From an uncultured Eubacteriales bacterium (GTDB taxonomy: Bacteria; Bacillota; Clostridia; Oscillospirales; Oscillospiraceae): 13,165 nt of DNA. How positions within the stretch are numbered: the stretch's first letter is position 1; the number at the start of each line of letters is the position of its first letter. Below, in pieces: positions 7,241 to 13,165 of the stretch. The DNA is taken from the NCBI GenBank assembly GCA_900556535.1, contig USPI01000019.1:1-13165 (forward strand). Reading direction: 5' to 3'. The position numbers and the translations under genes are program-made. The notes under the pieces are model-generated. The model did not search any database and had not been told where the DNA came from. It saw nothing but the letters and a program-made list of their open reading frames with translations.

Positions 7241-8965
7241 ATGGAAAACATAAGCGCGAAAGCGCCTTGGAGGGAACAGCTCGGCGAGGTGCCGTTCACC
7301 CTCGATTATTTTGACGGCTCGATGTTCGAGGCCGTCGAGAAGATCGCCGAAAAATACCCTAACAACGTCGCATTTGACTTCATGGGGAGATCGACGACGT
7401 ATAAAACCCTCGTCAAGGAGGTCGAAAGCTGCGCAAAGGCACTGCGTACGATAGGCGTGCGCGAGGGCGACAAGGTCACCATCGCAATGCCCAACTGCCC
7501 GCAGGCCATCCAGACCTTCTACGCCGTTAACCTCATAGGCGGCATCTGCAACATGATCCACCCCCTGTCCGCGGAAAACGAGATAGAGTTTTATCTCAAC
7601 GAGTCGGAATCCGTCACGGCGATAACCCTCGACCAGTTTTACAACAAGTTTGAAAACATCCGCCAGAACACCAAGGTCGTGAACATCGTCATCGCCAGCA
7701 TAAAGGACGAGCTTTCAAAGCCCGTCAAGGCGGGATATATGCTCACCGAGGGCAGAAAGATACAAAAGATCCCCGACGACGCCCCCGTTATACGCTGGAA
7801 CGAGTTCCTGCGCATGGGCAAGCACTGCTTTTATAACTACAAGGTAAAGCGCACGGGCTCGGACCCCGCCGTTATTCTCTATTCCGGCGGCACGACCGGC
7901 ACGACCAAGGGCATTTTGCTCTCAAACCGCAATTTCAACGCACTCGGCCAGCAGGTCATCGCGGCAAACCCCATGTTCCGCGTGGGCGACAAGATGCTCG
8001 CGGCAATGCCCCTGTTCCACGGCTTCGGGCTCGGCGTGTGCATACACACGATGCTCTCACAGGGCGGACGGTGCATCCTCATTCCGCGCTTCACGGCGGA
8101 GACCTACGCAAAGCAGATAACGAAATACCGCTGCAACTTCATCGCGGGCGTGCCCACGCTTTACGAGGCGCTGCTGAGACTTCCGAGCATGGACAAGGCA
8201 GACCTCAGTTCGCTCAAGGGCGTATTCTCCGGCGGCGACAGCCTCTCGATCGAGCTCAAGAAGAAATTCGACAAATTTCTCTATGACCACAACGCGAAAA
8301 TCCAGATCCGCGAGGGCTTCGGTCTCACCGAATGTGTCACCGCGAGCTGCCTGACCCCGCCGCACATGGCAAAGGTCGGCAGCATCGGCCTCCCCTTCCC
8401 GGACACCTATTATAAGATAGTCGAGCCCGGCACGGACAAGGAGCTCCCCTACGGCGAGGAGGGCGAGATCCTCATCGCCGGTCCCACCGTCATGATGGAG
8501 TACATAAAGCACCCCGAGGAGACCGCGCGCACCCTGCGGCATCACGCCGATGGGCTGACGTGGATGTACACGGGTGACCTCGGCATGATGGACGAGGAGG
8601 GCTTTATCTACTTCCGCGGCCGCGCAAAGCGCATGATAATCTCCTCCGGCTACAACATCTATCCCGGTCAGCTTGAGAACATCCTCGACGCGAACGAATT
8701 CGTCCACATGAGCTGCGTCATCGGCGTGCCCGACCCCTACAAGATGCAGAAGGTCAAGGCGTTCGTGATGCTCAAGCCCGGCGTGCCCGAAAGCCCCGAG
8801 ACGAAGGAGGCAATTCTGGCTTACTGCCGCAAGAACATCGCAAAATACGCCATGCCCTACGACATCGAATTCCGCCGCGAGCTGCCCAAAACGCTCGTGG
8901 GCAAGGTAGCCTACCGCGTCCTTGAGGAAGAGGAGGAGGCCAAGCGCGAAAGCGTCAAGGCATAA
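7241..8965 (+). CDS. Acyl-CoA synthetase (AMP-forming), long-chain fatty acid CoA ligase-like
   Basis: This 574-residue ANL-superfamily enzyme activates a carboxylic acid, probably a fatty acid, to acyl-AMP and then usually acyl-CoA. All core motifs are visible: the phosphate-binding loop LYSGGTTGTTKG at 213-224, PLFHGFGLG near 257-265, EGFGLTE at 358-364, YTGD at 443-446, the hinge region FRGRAKRMIISSGYNIYP at 458-475, and the C-terminal catalytic Lys555 in LPKTLVGKVAYR. It is complete, with typical family length and an acidic tail. No carrier domain or signal peptide is present, so it acts in the cytoplasm. The start follows AAAAAGGA (7224-7231) at good spacing. It is flanked by its own promoter and a strong terminator, so it is monocistronic. 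The acid it prefers cannot be read by eye; use of exogenous or recycled fatty acids is a reasonable inference. Confidence 0.88.
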   Translation: MENISAKAPWREQLGEVPFTLDYFDGSMFEAVEKIAEKYPNNVAFDFMGRSTTYKTLVKEVESCAKALRTIGVREGDKVTIAMPNCPQAIQTFYAVNLIGGICNMIHPLSAENEIEFYLNESESVTAITLDQFYNKFENIRQNTKVVNIVIASIKDELSKPVKAGYMLTEGRKIQKIPDDAPVIRWNEFLRMGKHCFYNYKVKRTGSDPAVILYSGGTTGTTKGILLSNRNFNALGQQVIAANPMFRVGDKMLAAMPLFHGFGLGVCIHTMLSQGGRCILIPRFTAETYAKQITKYRCNFIAGVPTLYEALLRLPSMDKADLSSLKGVFSGGDSLSIELKKKFDKFLYDHNAKIQIREGFGLTECVTASCLTPPHMAKVGSIGLPFPDTYYKIVEPGTDKELPYGEEGEILIAGPTVMMEYIKHPEETARTLRHHADGLTWMYTGDLGMMDEEGFIYFRGRAKRMIISSGYNIYPGQLENILDANEFVHMSCVIGVPDPYKMQKVKAFVMLKPGVPESPETKEAILAYCRKNIAKYAMPYDIEFRRELPKTLVGKVAYRVLEEEEEAKRESVKA

Positions 8966-8973
8966 AAACGCGC

Positions 8974-9010
8974 AAAAAACCTGTGCAAACTGAGTTTGTG
9001 CGGGTTTTTT
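8974..9010 (+). terminator. Strong intrinsic terminator after the acyl-CoA synthetase gene
   Basis: CCTGTGCAAAC (8980-8990) pairs with GTTTGTGCGGG (8994-9004), with three G-U pairs, around a TGA loop. The stem is extended by A6 (8974-8979) against T6 (9005-9010), and the T6 serves as the U tract. It begins 8 bases after the stop at 8965. Confidence 0.9.
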
Positions 9011-9042
9011 CCGTAAATGCAGGTGTTTTAACACTTTATACC

Positions 9043-9072
9043 TTGAAGCGGAGCGTGCGCATATGATATAAT
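9043..9072 (+). promoter_or_regulatory. Extended -10 promoter for the lipoprotein operon
   Basis: TTGAAG (9043-9048), an 18-base spacer and a perfect TATAAT (9067-9072), preceded by TG and one base (9064-9066), give a -35 plus extended -10 promoter 27 bases before the start at 9099. A 12-base inverted repeat (GTGTT-TT-AACAC, 9023-9034) just upstream of the -35 might be an operator, but it is short and may be chance. Confidence 0.78.
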
Positions 9073-9098
9073 TAGCAGACTTAAAATGAGGTGATCAA

Positions 9099-9914
9099 AT
9101 GAAGCTTAAACACGTTCTTTTGAGTGCAATGATGATAGCGCTCATATTCGTACTGTGTGCCTGCGGCGGCGACAAGGAGCCGGAGGAGACTCCCGAGCCG
9201 AGCTATGCCCCTCCCGCAGTGAACACCGAAGCCCCCGATTCTCCCGAGGAGAGCGACGCACCCTCGAACGGCGGCACTTCCAACAACGGCAGCACCCCCT
9301 CCTCTCAGCTCGGTCAGACCGCGGACGCCGGCTCGGAGTACCTTCAGAAAATGGTCTTTATCGGCGACAGCACGACCTACGGTCTGAAGGCATATAACGT
9401 TCTGCCCGCATCTCAGGTATGGACCCCGACGAGCGGCACGCTCGCGCTGTTTAACCAGTCCATCGCAACCATACTCTACCCGCCCACCAACACCGAGGTG
9501 CCCATCACCGACGCCGTCGGAATGGCAAAGCCGGCATACGTCGTGCTCACCATCGGCGTCAACGGCGTTTCGATGATGGACGAGGACTCCTTCAAGAGCC
9601 AGTACATTGACCTTGTCACCCGCATCCAGTCCGTCAGCCCCGACACGAAGATAATCTGCAACTCCATCTACCCCGTCGAGGCTTCCTACGAGGCAAAGGG
9701 CAACGGCATAAACAACGCCGTCATCGACCGCGCAAACGGCTGGATCGCCGAAATTGCGGCCACGACCGGCACGAAGTACACCGACTCCGCCTCCGTCCTC
9801 AAGGGCAGCGACGGCAAGCTCATCCACGAATACGGCAACGGCGACGGCATCCATCTCTGCGCCGCCGGCTTTGAGCGGGTCATGAACTATCTCAAGACCC
9901 ACGCATATATTTAA
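9099..9914 (+). CDS. Lipoprotein with SGNH/GDSL hydrolase domain
   Basis: This 271-residue protein has a lipoprotein signal: basic MKLKH, a hydrophobic core, and lipobox LCAC with lipidated Cys22. A Pro/Ser/Glu/Asn-rich linker (about 23-78) then spaces the catalytic domain from the membrane. The domain shows the SGNH blocks: FIGDSTTYG (87-95, nucleophile Ser91), IGVNG (152-156, Asn155) and GDGIHLCAAG (248-257, Asp249 and His252). Such enzymes hydrolyse or transfer ester groups, often acetyl groups on surface glycans, so it should act outside the membrane. The substrate is unknown. A GAGGTGAT site (9088-9095) supports the ATG. It is the first gene of a three-gene operon: 19 bases separate it from the DUF4358-type lipoprotein gene. 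Related lipoprotein pairs in Clostridia make a role in polymer acylation or deacylation plausible, but this is inference. Confidence 0.87.
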   Translation: MKLKHVLLSAMMIALIFVLCACGGDKEPEETPEPSYAPPAVNTEAPDSPEESDAPSNGGTSNNGSTPSSQLGQTADAGSEYLQKMVFIGDSTTYGLKAYNVLPASQVWTPTSGTLALFNQSIATILYPPTNTEVPITDAVGMAKPAYVVLTIGVNGVSMMDEDSFKSQYIDLVTRIQSVSPDTKIICNSIYPVEASYEAKGNGINNAVIDRANGWIAEIAATTGTKYTDSASVLKGSDGKLIHEYGNGDGIHLCAAGFERVMNYLKTHAYI

Positions 9915-9921
9915 AATTCAC

Positions 9922-9926
9922 GAGGT
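9922..9926 (+). promoter_or_regulatory. Ribosome binding site that decides the start of the second lipoprotein
   Basis: GAGGT (9922-9926) is the only purine-rich site here. An in-frame GTG at 9925 lies within it and so cannot be the start; the ATG at 9934 is 7 bases downstream and opens a clean lipoprotein signal. Confidence 0.7.
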
Positions 9927-9933
9927 GTATGAC

Positions 9934-10419
9934 ATGAAAAAAGCATCCGTAATAGCCTTTGTGCTGATGCTGTGTCTGCTGTGCTCGTGCACGGGCGCCA
10001 AGCAGCCCGCAGCCGAGCCCGATATGCAGACCGTCGCAGACGCGGTGACAGCGGCGGCAAAGCTCAATATGGAGGACATGGCTCAGACGCCCGACAACTA
10101 TGTTCAGGAGCTTATGAACATATCCCCCGACCTTTACGAGATCCGCAACACCCTCATCTCCTCCGTCAGCACGAGCATAAACGAATACGGCATTTTCAAG
10201 GCCACGAGCAAGGAAAATGCCGACGCGATAGCCGAGGCGCTCAAGGCATATCTTGACTACCGCAGGAGCGTGTGGATGGACGAGTATATGCCCGAGGAAA
10301 AACCGAAGCTCGAAAACGCCGAGGTATGGCAGCAGGGCAGCTACGTCATGTATGCGATCCTTGACGACAGCGCCCGCTCGGCAGCGCACAGCGCATTTGA
10401 CGGTTGCTTTGAGGGCTGA
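9934..10419 (+). CDS. DUF4358-type lipoprotein
   Basis: This 161-residue predicted lipoprotein starts MKKASVIAFV, has a hydrophobic core and lipobox LLCSC with lipidated Cys19. The mature part is a small domain of about 120 residues. Its order (an N-terminal helix with MEDM, then YxI near the middle, SINEYGIFKATSKENADAI, a YLDYRRSVWMDEYMPEEKPKL block and GSYVMYAIL) matches my memory of the DUF4358 family of clostridial lipoproteins. No enzymatic motif is visible. The family has no established function to my knowledge. It lies between an SGNH lipoprotein and a metallo-hydrolase in one operon (gaps 19 and 5 bases), so it may be an accessory surface protein to the SGNH enzyme. ATG 9934 is preferred over GTG 9925, which overlaps the ribosome site. 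Confidence 0.75.
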   Translation: MKKASVIAFVLMLCLLCSCTGAKQPAAEPDMQTVADAVTAAAKLNMEDMAQTPDNYVQELMNISPDLYEIRNTLISSVSTSINEYGIFKATSKENADAIAEALKAYLDYRRSVWMDEYMPEEKPKLENAEVWQQGSYVMYAILDDSARSAAHSAFDGCFEG

Positions 10420-10424
10420 GGGAT

Positions 10425-11054
10425 ATGAAACTTATATGGCATTGTCACGCCTGCTTTGAGCTTATAACGCCGCAGGGCAGCGTGGTATTCGATCCCTACG
10501 CGCCCCAAAGCGTGCGCGGTCTCAGACTCCCCGAGCTGCACGCGGACTCCGTCATTTGCAGCCACGGTCACTCCGACCATAACTACGAGCAGGCGGTCGC
10601 ACTCAGCGGCAGACAGCCCGATTTTAAGATAACTCAGATACCGACTTATCACGACGGCAAGCTCGGCGCGCTTCGCGGAAATAACCTCTGCACCGTCATC
10701 GACACCGGGCTCATGCGCATCGCACATCTGGGCGATCTCGGTCACACGCTCGGCGTTGAGGCTCTTGCCGGTTTCGGGAAGATAGACGTGCTCATGATAC
10801 CCGTCGGCGGCTTCTACACCGTCTGTGCAAAGCAGGCGCACGACATTGCCGTCGCGCTCGGCGCAAAGACGATAATCCCCATGCATTACCGCTGCACCGA
10901 CGCAGGGCTTGACGAGGTCGCGGGAGTAGATGATTTCCTCCGGCTGTGGGACAAGGACGAGATCATGTATCTCGACGGCTGCGAGTATGAATTCACGAAC
11001 GCGAAAAAGCGTCAGATAGTCGTTTTTAAGCCCGATCCCGCGTGTATGATCTGA
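10425..11054 (+). CDS. MBL-fold metal-dependent hydrolase (UlaG-like)
   Basis: This 209-residue metallo-beta-lactamase-fold protein is cytoplasmic, with no signal peptide. It opens MKLIWHCHACFEL, like the WxGHAxF start of the UlaG/YtkL-type group. It has the metal motif CSHGHSDHNY (45-54; His47, His49, Asp51, His52), a THDG-like YHDGKLGALRGNN (75-87), AHLGDLGH (100-107; His101, Asp104) and PMHYR (152-156; His154). The full set of ligands suggests two metal ions and a working hydrolase. The UlaG-like subfamily includes phosphodiesterase- and lactonase-type enzymes, and the substrate cannot be told. The start is 5 bases after the preceding stop with a GAGGG close to the ATG; the gene ends at a terminator shared with the opposite-strand pair. 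Its link to the two lipoproteins is by operon only. Confidence 0.85.
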   Translation: MKLIWHCHACFELITPQGSVVFDPYAPQSVRGLRLPELHADSVICSHGHSDHNYEQAVALSGRQPDFKITQIPTYHDGKLGALRGNNLCTVIDTGLMRIAHLGDLGHTLGVEALAGFGKIDVLMIPVGGFYTVCAKQAHDIAVALGAKTIIPMHYRCTDAGLDEVAGVDDFLRLWDKDEIMYLDGCEYEFTNAKKRQIVVFKPDPACMI

Positions 11055-11063
11055 ATTAAGCAT

Positions 11064-11095
11064 AAAAAATGAGATGCATTTGCATCTCATTTTTT
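11064..11095. terminator. Bidirectional terminator between convergent operons
   Basis: TGAGATGC (11070-11077) pairs with GCATCTCA (11082-11089) around ATTT, extended by A6 (11064-11069) against T6 (11090-11095). Because the sequence is symmetrical it has a U tract in both directions and can stop the + operon ending at 11054 and the - operon ending at 11087. The gatD stop codon (11087-11089) lies inside the right arm. Confidence 0.9.
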
Positions 11096-11797
11096 TGATT
11101 TCATCATGCGGACTATGTCCTCGCGGCGGCGCTCATAGGCGGCGAGATTCACGTCCTCATACGCAAGCCTCGGCTCCTTCACGCCGAGAAGCTGCATGAG
11201 GTATTTCGTAAAGCCCGGATTCATCATTATAAACGGTCCGACCATGGAGGTCGAGAAGAAATTATTTATCCTCACGCCCTCGAGCTTGGAACCCTTGTTT
11301 ATGCCGCAGCCGAATTTGACCTCGGCAAAGTAAAAGTCCTTATTGTCGCCGTAAAGCCGCGAAAACTCCGCCTTGAAGCCGACAAGCTCCATGTTTTCAA
11401 AGCTGCAAAGCTGCGTCGAATTAAAGCGGCTTAGCATATTGCGCTTTGCGTACAGCGGTACGAGACCGAGACCGCGAATTCTGCTGCCGTCCTCGTTTTC
11501 GATGAACTCGCAGAAGACCTCGCCGGCGTTTGCGGTCATGAGAAAGACCGTGCCGGAGTCAATGAGCTCGGCTATCCTGGCGCGGTGCGGCATGAGCTTT
11601 TTAATGACGAGCTCCTGCTTACTCTCGGTCATGGCGCCCATTATCACCATATCGACCTTCTCCGCTGAAAAGCGCGGCTCGTCGGCATAGCTCGTTTCGA
11701 TAAGCTCCGCCTCGGGCATACACTGCTTGAGATATCTCCAGTTCCAGCAGTCGCCGAACAGATTTGCAAATTCGGGAAACAGCACCTCTATCTTCAC
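11087..11797 (-). CDS. gatD: GatD-like amidotransferase subunit lacking the catalytic Cys and His
   Basis: This 236-residue protein is the partner of the MurT homologue encoded just upstream on the same strand. In the known complex GatD is a type 1 glutaminase that feeds ammonia to MurT for amidating D-Glu of lipid II. The fold-level match is clear: VDMVIMGAMTESKQEL (48-63) for the GGGSDREQ region, EDGSRIRGLGLVPLYAK (102-118) for the DGTELEGLGIL strand, and a C-terminal VGPFIMMNP (186-194) for HGPILPKN. But the nucleophile motif TICGGYQ is MTANAGE (87-93), putting Ala89 (or Thr88) at the Cys, and TYLHGP is TSMVGP (183-188), putting Val186 at the His. It should not hydrolyse glutamine in the known way; Cys96 is seven residues too far along. 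A GTG start is used (GTGA overlap with the murT stop) with AAAGGAGG upstream. It may be a structural partner or a divergent paralogue. Confidence 0.78.
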   Translation of the reverse strand: MKIEVLFPEFANLFGDCWNWRYLKQCMPEAELIETSYADEPRFSAEKVDMVIMGAMTESKQELVIKKLMPHRARIAELIDSGTVFLMTANAGEVFCEFIENEDGSRIRGLGLVPLYAKRNMLSRFNSTQLCSFENMELVGFKAEFSRLYGDNKDFYFAEVKFGCGINKGSKLEGVRINNFFSTSMVGPFIMMNPGFTKYLMQLLGVKEPRLAYEDVNLAAYERRREDIVRMMKSKK

Positions 11798-13165
11798 TGC
11801 CTCTCGCCTCCTTTCTCAAGACGCGCGAGAATGCCCTCGCGCACCTGCTTTGTGAGCTGAGGCGTCGTCAGGTCGTGGAGAATGAACACCTTATCCGTAC
11901 CCTCAAGCTCAAGCTGCGCCGGAGCGTCCGGCTCATGCGCAACGCAGCGTATCTTCTCCTCCGGCACTCCCGCCAGCAGCAGGCGCAGGTGGTAGTCATG
12001 CATTCTCTCGCCGCAGACGACGATGCGCTTTATGCTCTCGTCGTTTAAAAATTCAAAGTCCGCGTCGTAGACCCAGGTGACGATCTCGGTCGTTTTCTTG
12101 TAGGTGAGGTCGTCGAGCATGACGATGACCTCCTTCACGCCCGCCTCGGAGCGGATATAGTCGAAAACTATCGAGCACGCGACGGGGTTCTGACCCTTGG
12201 TCATGTTGGTGACGACCTCGACGCCGTTTTTGGTAACGTTCGTGTAGCGCGATTTGACTATGCCCATGTGCTCAAAGCTCTTTGCAATAGCCTCCGCGCT
12301 CAGCCCGAACTCACGCAGCACCGCAACGACGGTGACCTGATTATAGGTGTTGAAAACGCTGTCGTTAATGAGCGGATAGGTCTCCTCGCCGTTTTTCGTG
12401 CGCACGGTGAAGGTTTTGGCGGCATAGTCGGGCGAGGCGGTGTAATCCCCCTCGGGCGAGGCAAAGCCGCAGCCGGTGCAGTGCATTTTGCCGATGTGGT
12501 GATAGCGCACGTAGTCGTACTCAAGCCTTGCGCCGCAGTAGGGGCACACGCGCATATCGTTTATGATATTGACGCATTCGTCCCTGTCCGTCGGCAGGCG
12601 GCTTATCGAAAAATAGCTGCGCTTGTTGTTTATCTTCAGTCTGCTGCTGATGGGATCGTCCGCATTCAGTATCATATGCGTATCGTCGGGGAGGTTGGAG
12701 TCAATAAAGGAGAATATAAACTCCGGATGCGCATTGCGCTGTATGGAGTCGCGGAAGAGGTTTGTGCAAACGGCATAGTCTGGGTGGACGTAGCTGTAGA
12801 TCCTCTTTGAGCTGCGCTCGTCGACCTCGAAAACGGCAAGCTGTTTTTTGACCTTGCCGGAGAGGCTGCACTCGGAGATGAGCGAGCTTGCTATGCCCGC
12901 ATCGACATTTGAGCCGGCGCGGTTATTGAGCACGTCATAGCCGTTATCCGTGAGCGCGTCAATGAGCATATTGCAGCAGGTGGTTTTGCCGTTCGTGCCG
13001 GTGACGGTTATGATGGTCTTAGGCTTATCTATCCTGCCCAGAAAATCAGGGCAGAGCTTTATTGCGAGCTTGCCGGGAAAATAGCTCGCATTCATGCCCA
13101 GCAGCTTTTGCAGCCACATGGCGAGCTTGCTGATGATAAGGGCAATTATAAATCTGGCGTTTTTC
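11794..13165 (-). CDS. murT: MurT-like Mur ligase with zinc ribbon and DUF1727 domain (5' partial)
   Basis: MurT is the ligase half of the lipid II isoglutaminyl synthase. The frame runs to the right edge without a stop. The ATG at 13119 has no ribosome site, and the residues before it (ending ISKLA) align with the LAKLARKAS start of S. aureus MurT, so a short N-terminus lies outside. Numbering from that ATG: P-loop GTNGKTT (41-47), EVDE (98-101), FRD (122-124), NADDP (152-156), a zinc ribbon inserted in the Mur middle domain with Cys192, Cys195, Cys214 and Cys217, and a C-terminal DUF1727 domain. WVYDADFE (349-356) is conserved, but the preceding segment expected to read ADGRDTS is LTYKKTTEIVT, losing the Asp that completes the GatD triad. 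The C-terminal TYTS-like motif is also changed. ATP binding looks intact. The stop overlaps the gatD GTG start (GTGA). Confidence 0.85.
   Translation of the reverse strand, partial: KNARFIIALIISKLAMWLQKLLGMNASYFPGKLAIKLCPDFLGRIDKPKTIITVTGTNGKTTCCNMLIDALTDNGYDVLNNRAGSNVDAGIASSLISECSLSGKVKKQLAVFEVDERSSKRIYSYVHPDYAVCTNLFRDSIQRNAHPEFIFSFIDSNLPDDTHMILNADDPISSRLKINNKRSYFSISRLPTDRDECVNIINDMRVCPYCGARLEYDYVRYHHIGKMHCTGCGFASPEGDYTASPDYAAKTFTVRTKNGEETYPLINDSVFNTYNQVTVVAVLREFGLSAEAIAKSFEHMGIVKSRYTNVTKNGVEVVTNMTKGQNPVACSIVFDYIRSEAGVKEVIVMLDDLTYKKTTEIVTWVYDADFEFLNDESIKRIVVCGERMHDYHLRLLLAGVPEEKIRCVAHEPDAPAQLELEGTDKVFILHDLTTPQLTKQVREGILARLEKGGERQ
11807..11814 (-). promoter_or_regulatory. Ribosome binding site for gatD inside the end of murT
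   Basis: Reading on the - strand, AAAGGAGG lies 9 bases before the GTG at 11797. This strong site makes the GTG start believable despite the rarer codon, and it sits within the last codons of murT. Confidence 0.75.

Noticed and set aside
8057..9034. A 325-codon open frame on the - strand
   Set aside because: It lies antisense to the acyl-CoA synthetase gene, runs through that gene's terminator, lacks a ribosome site and has a low-complexity Ala/Val/Leu-rich translation typical of antisense frames in GC-rich genes.
9023..9034. Inverted repeat GTGTT-TT-AACAC as a confirmed operator
   Set aside because: Five base pairs can arise by chance and no second copy was seen elsewhere in the window; it is mentioned only as a possibility.
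9081..9902. A 273-codon open frame on the - strand
   Set aside because: It mirrors the SGNH lipoprotein gene and covers that gene's promoter side; composition is that of an antisense shadow.
12268..12810. A 180-codon open frame on the + strand
   Set aside because: It is antisense to murT, with no start signal or domain.
13117..13119. ATG (- strand) as the true start of murT
   Set aside because: No ribosome site precedes it, and the open codons beyond it resemble the N-terminus of known MurT, so the gene continues off the right edge.
1..13165. Mobile elements, CRISPR arrays, tRNA genes
   Set aside because: Reading through the intergenic regions showed no terminal inverted repeats, transposase or integrase motifs, spaced direct repeats or tRNA-like cloverleaf sequences.

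Overview
The window is about 13.2 kb of moderately GC-rich, gene-dense chromosome. It most likely comes from a Gram-positive, low-oxygen Clostridia-type bacterium (Oscillospirales-like is my guess). Four things point that way: AAGGAGG-type ribosome sites, teichoic-acid-type export genes, lipoproteins with short lipobox signals, and a MurT/GatD pair (lipid II amidation in Gram-positives). Ile codon ATA is common despite the GC content. I see no tRNA, rRNA, insertion sequence or CRISPR array. No gene-free stretch exceeds about 135 bases.

Left block (1-7109, + strand) is a wall/surface-polymer cluster. In order it holds a 5'-truncated protein with two tandem sugar-transfer-type ATP-grasp modules, the first degenerate. 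Next come a CDP-glycerol glycerophosphotransferase-family enzyme, a second complete ATP-grasp protein, and a small nucleotidyltransferase overlapping it by ATGA. Last are a TagG-like permease and a TagH-like ATPase with a membrane-anchored C-terminal domain. Promoters precede the glycerophosphotransferase gene and the permease gene, and a 12-bp hairpin follows the ATPase. The simplest reading is synthesis of a polyol-phosphate polymer, some ATP-grasp ligation onto it or its precursor, and export by the ABC pair.

Middle block (7168-11054, + strand) starts with an acyl-CoA synthetase as a single-gene unit, with a near-consensus promoter in front and a strong intrinsic terminator behind. An extended -10 promoter then drives a three-gene operon: an SGNH-hydrolase lipoprotein, a DUF4358-type lipoprotein and a metallo-beta-lactamase-fold hydrolase.

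Right block (11087-13165, - strand) is a murT-gatD pair converging on the middle block, with one symmetrical terminator shared between them. The murT reading frame is open to the right edge, so its start lies outside. By alignment from memory, all three residues of the glutaminase triad known from Staphylococcus aureus (GatD Cys94 and His189, MurT Asp349) are replaced here, while the MurT P-loop and zinc ribbon are kept. Together with the degenerate/intact ATP-grasp fusion, this is the most unusual content of the window.
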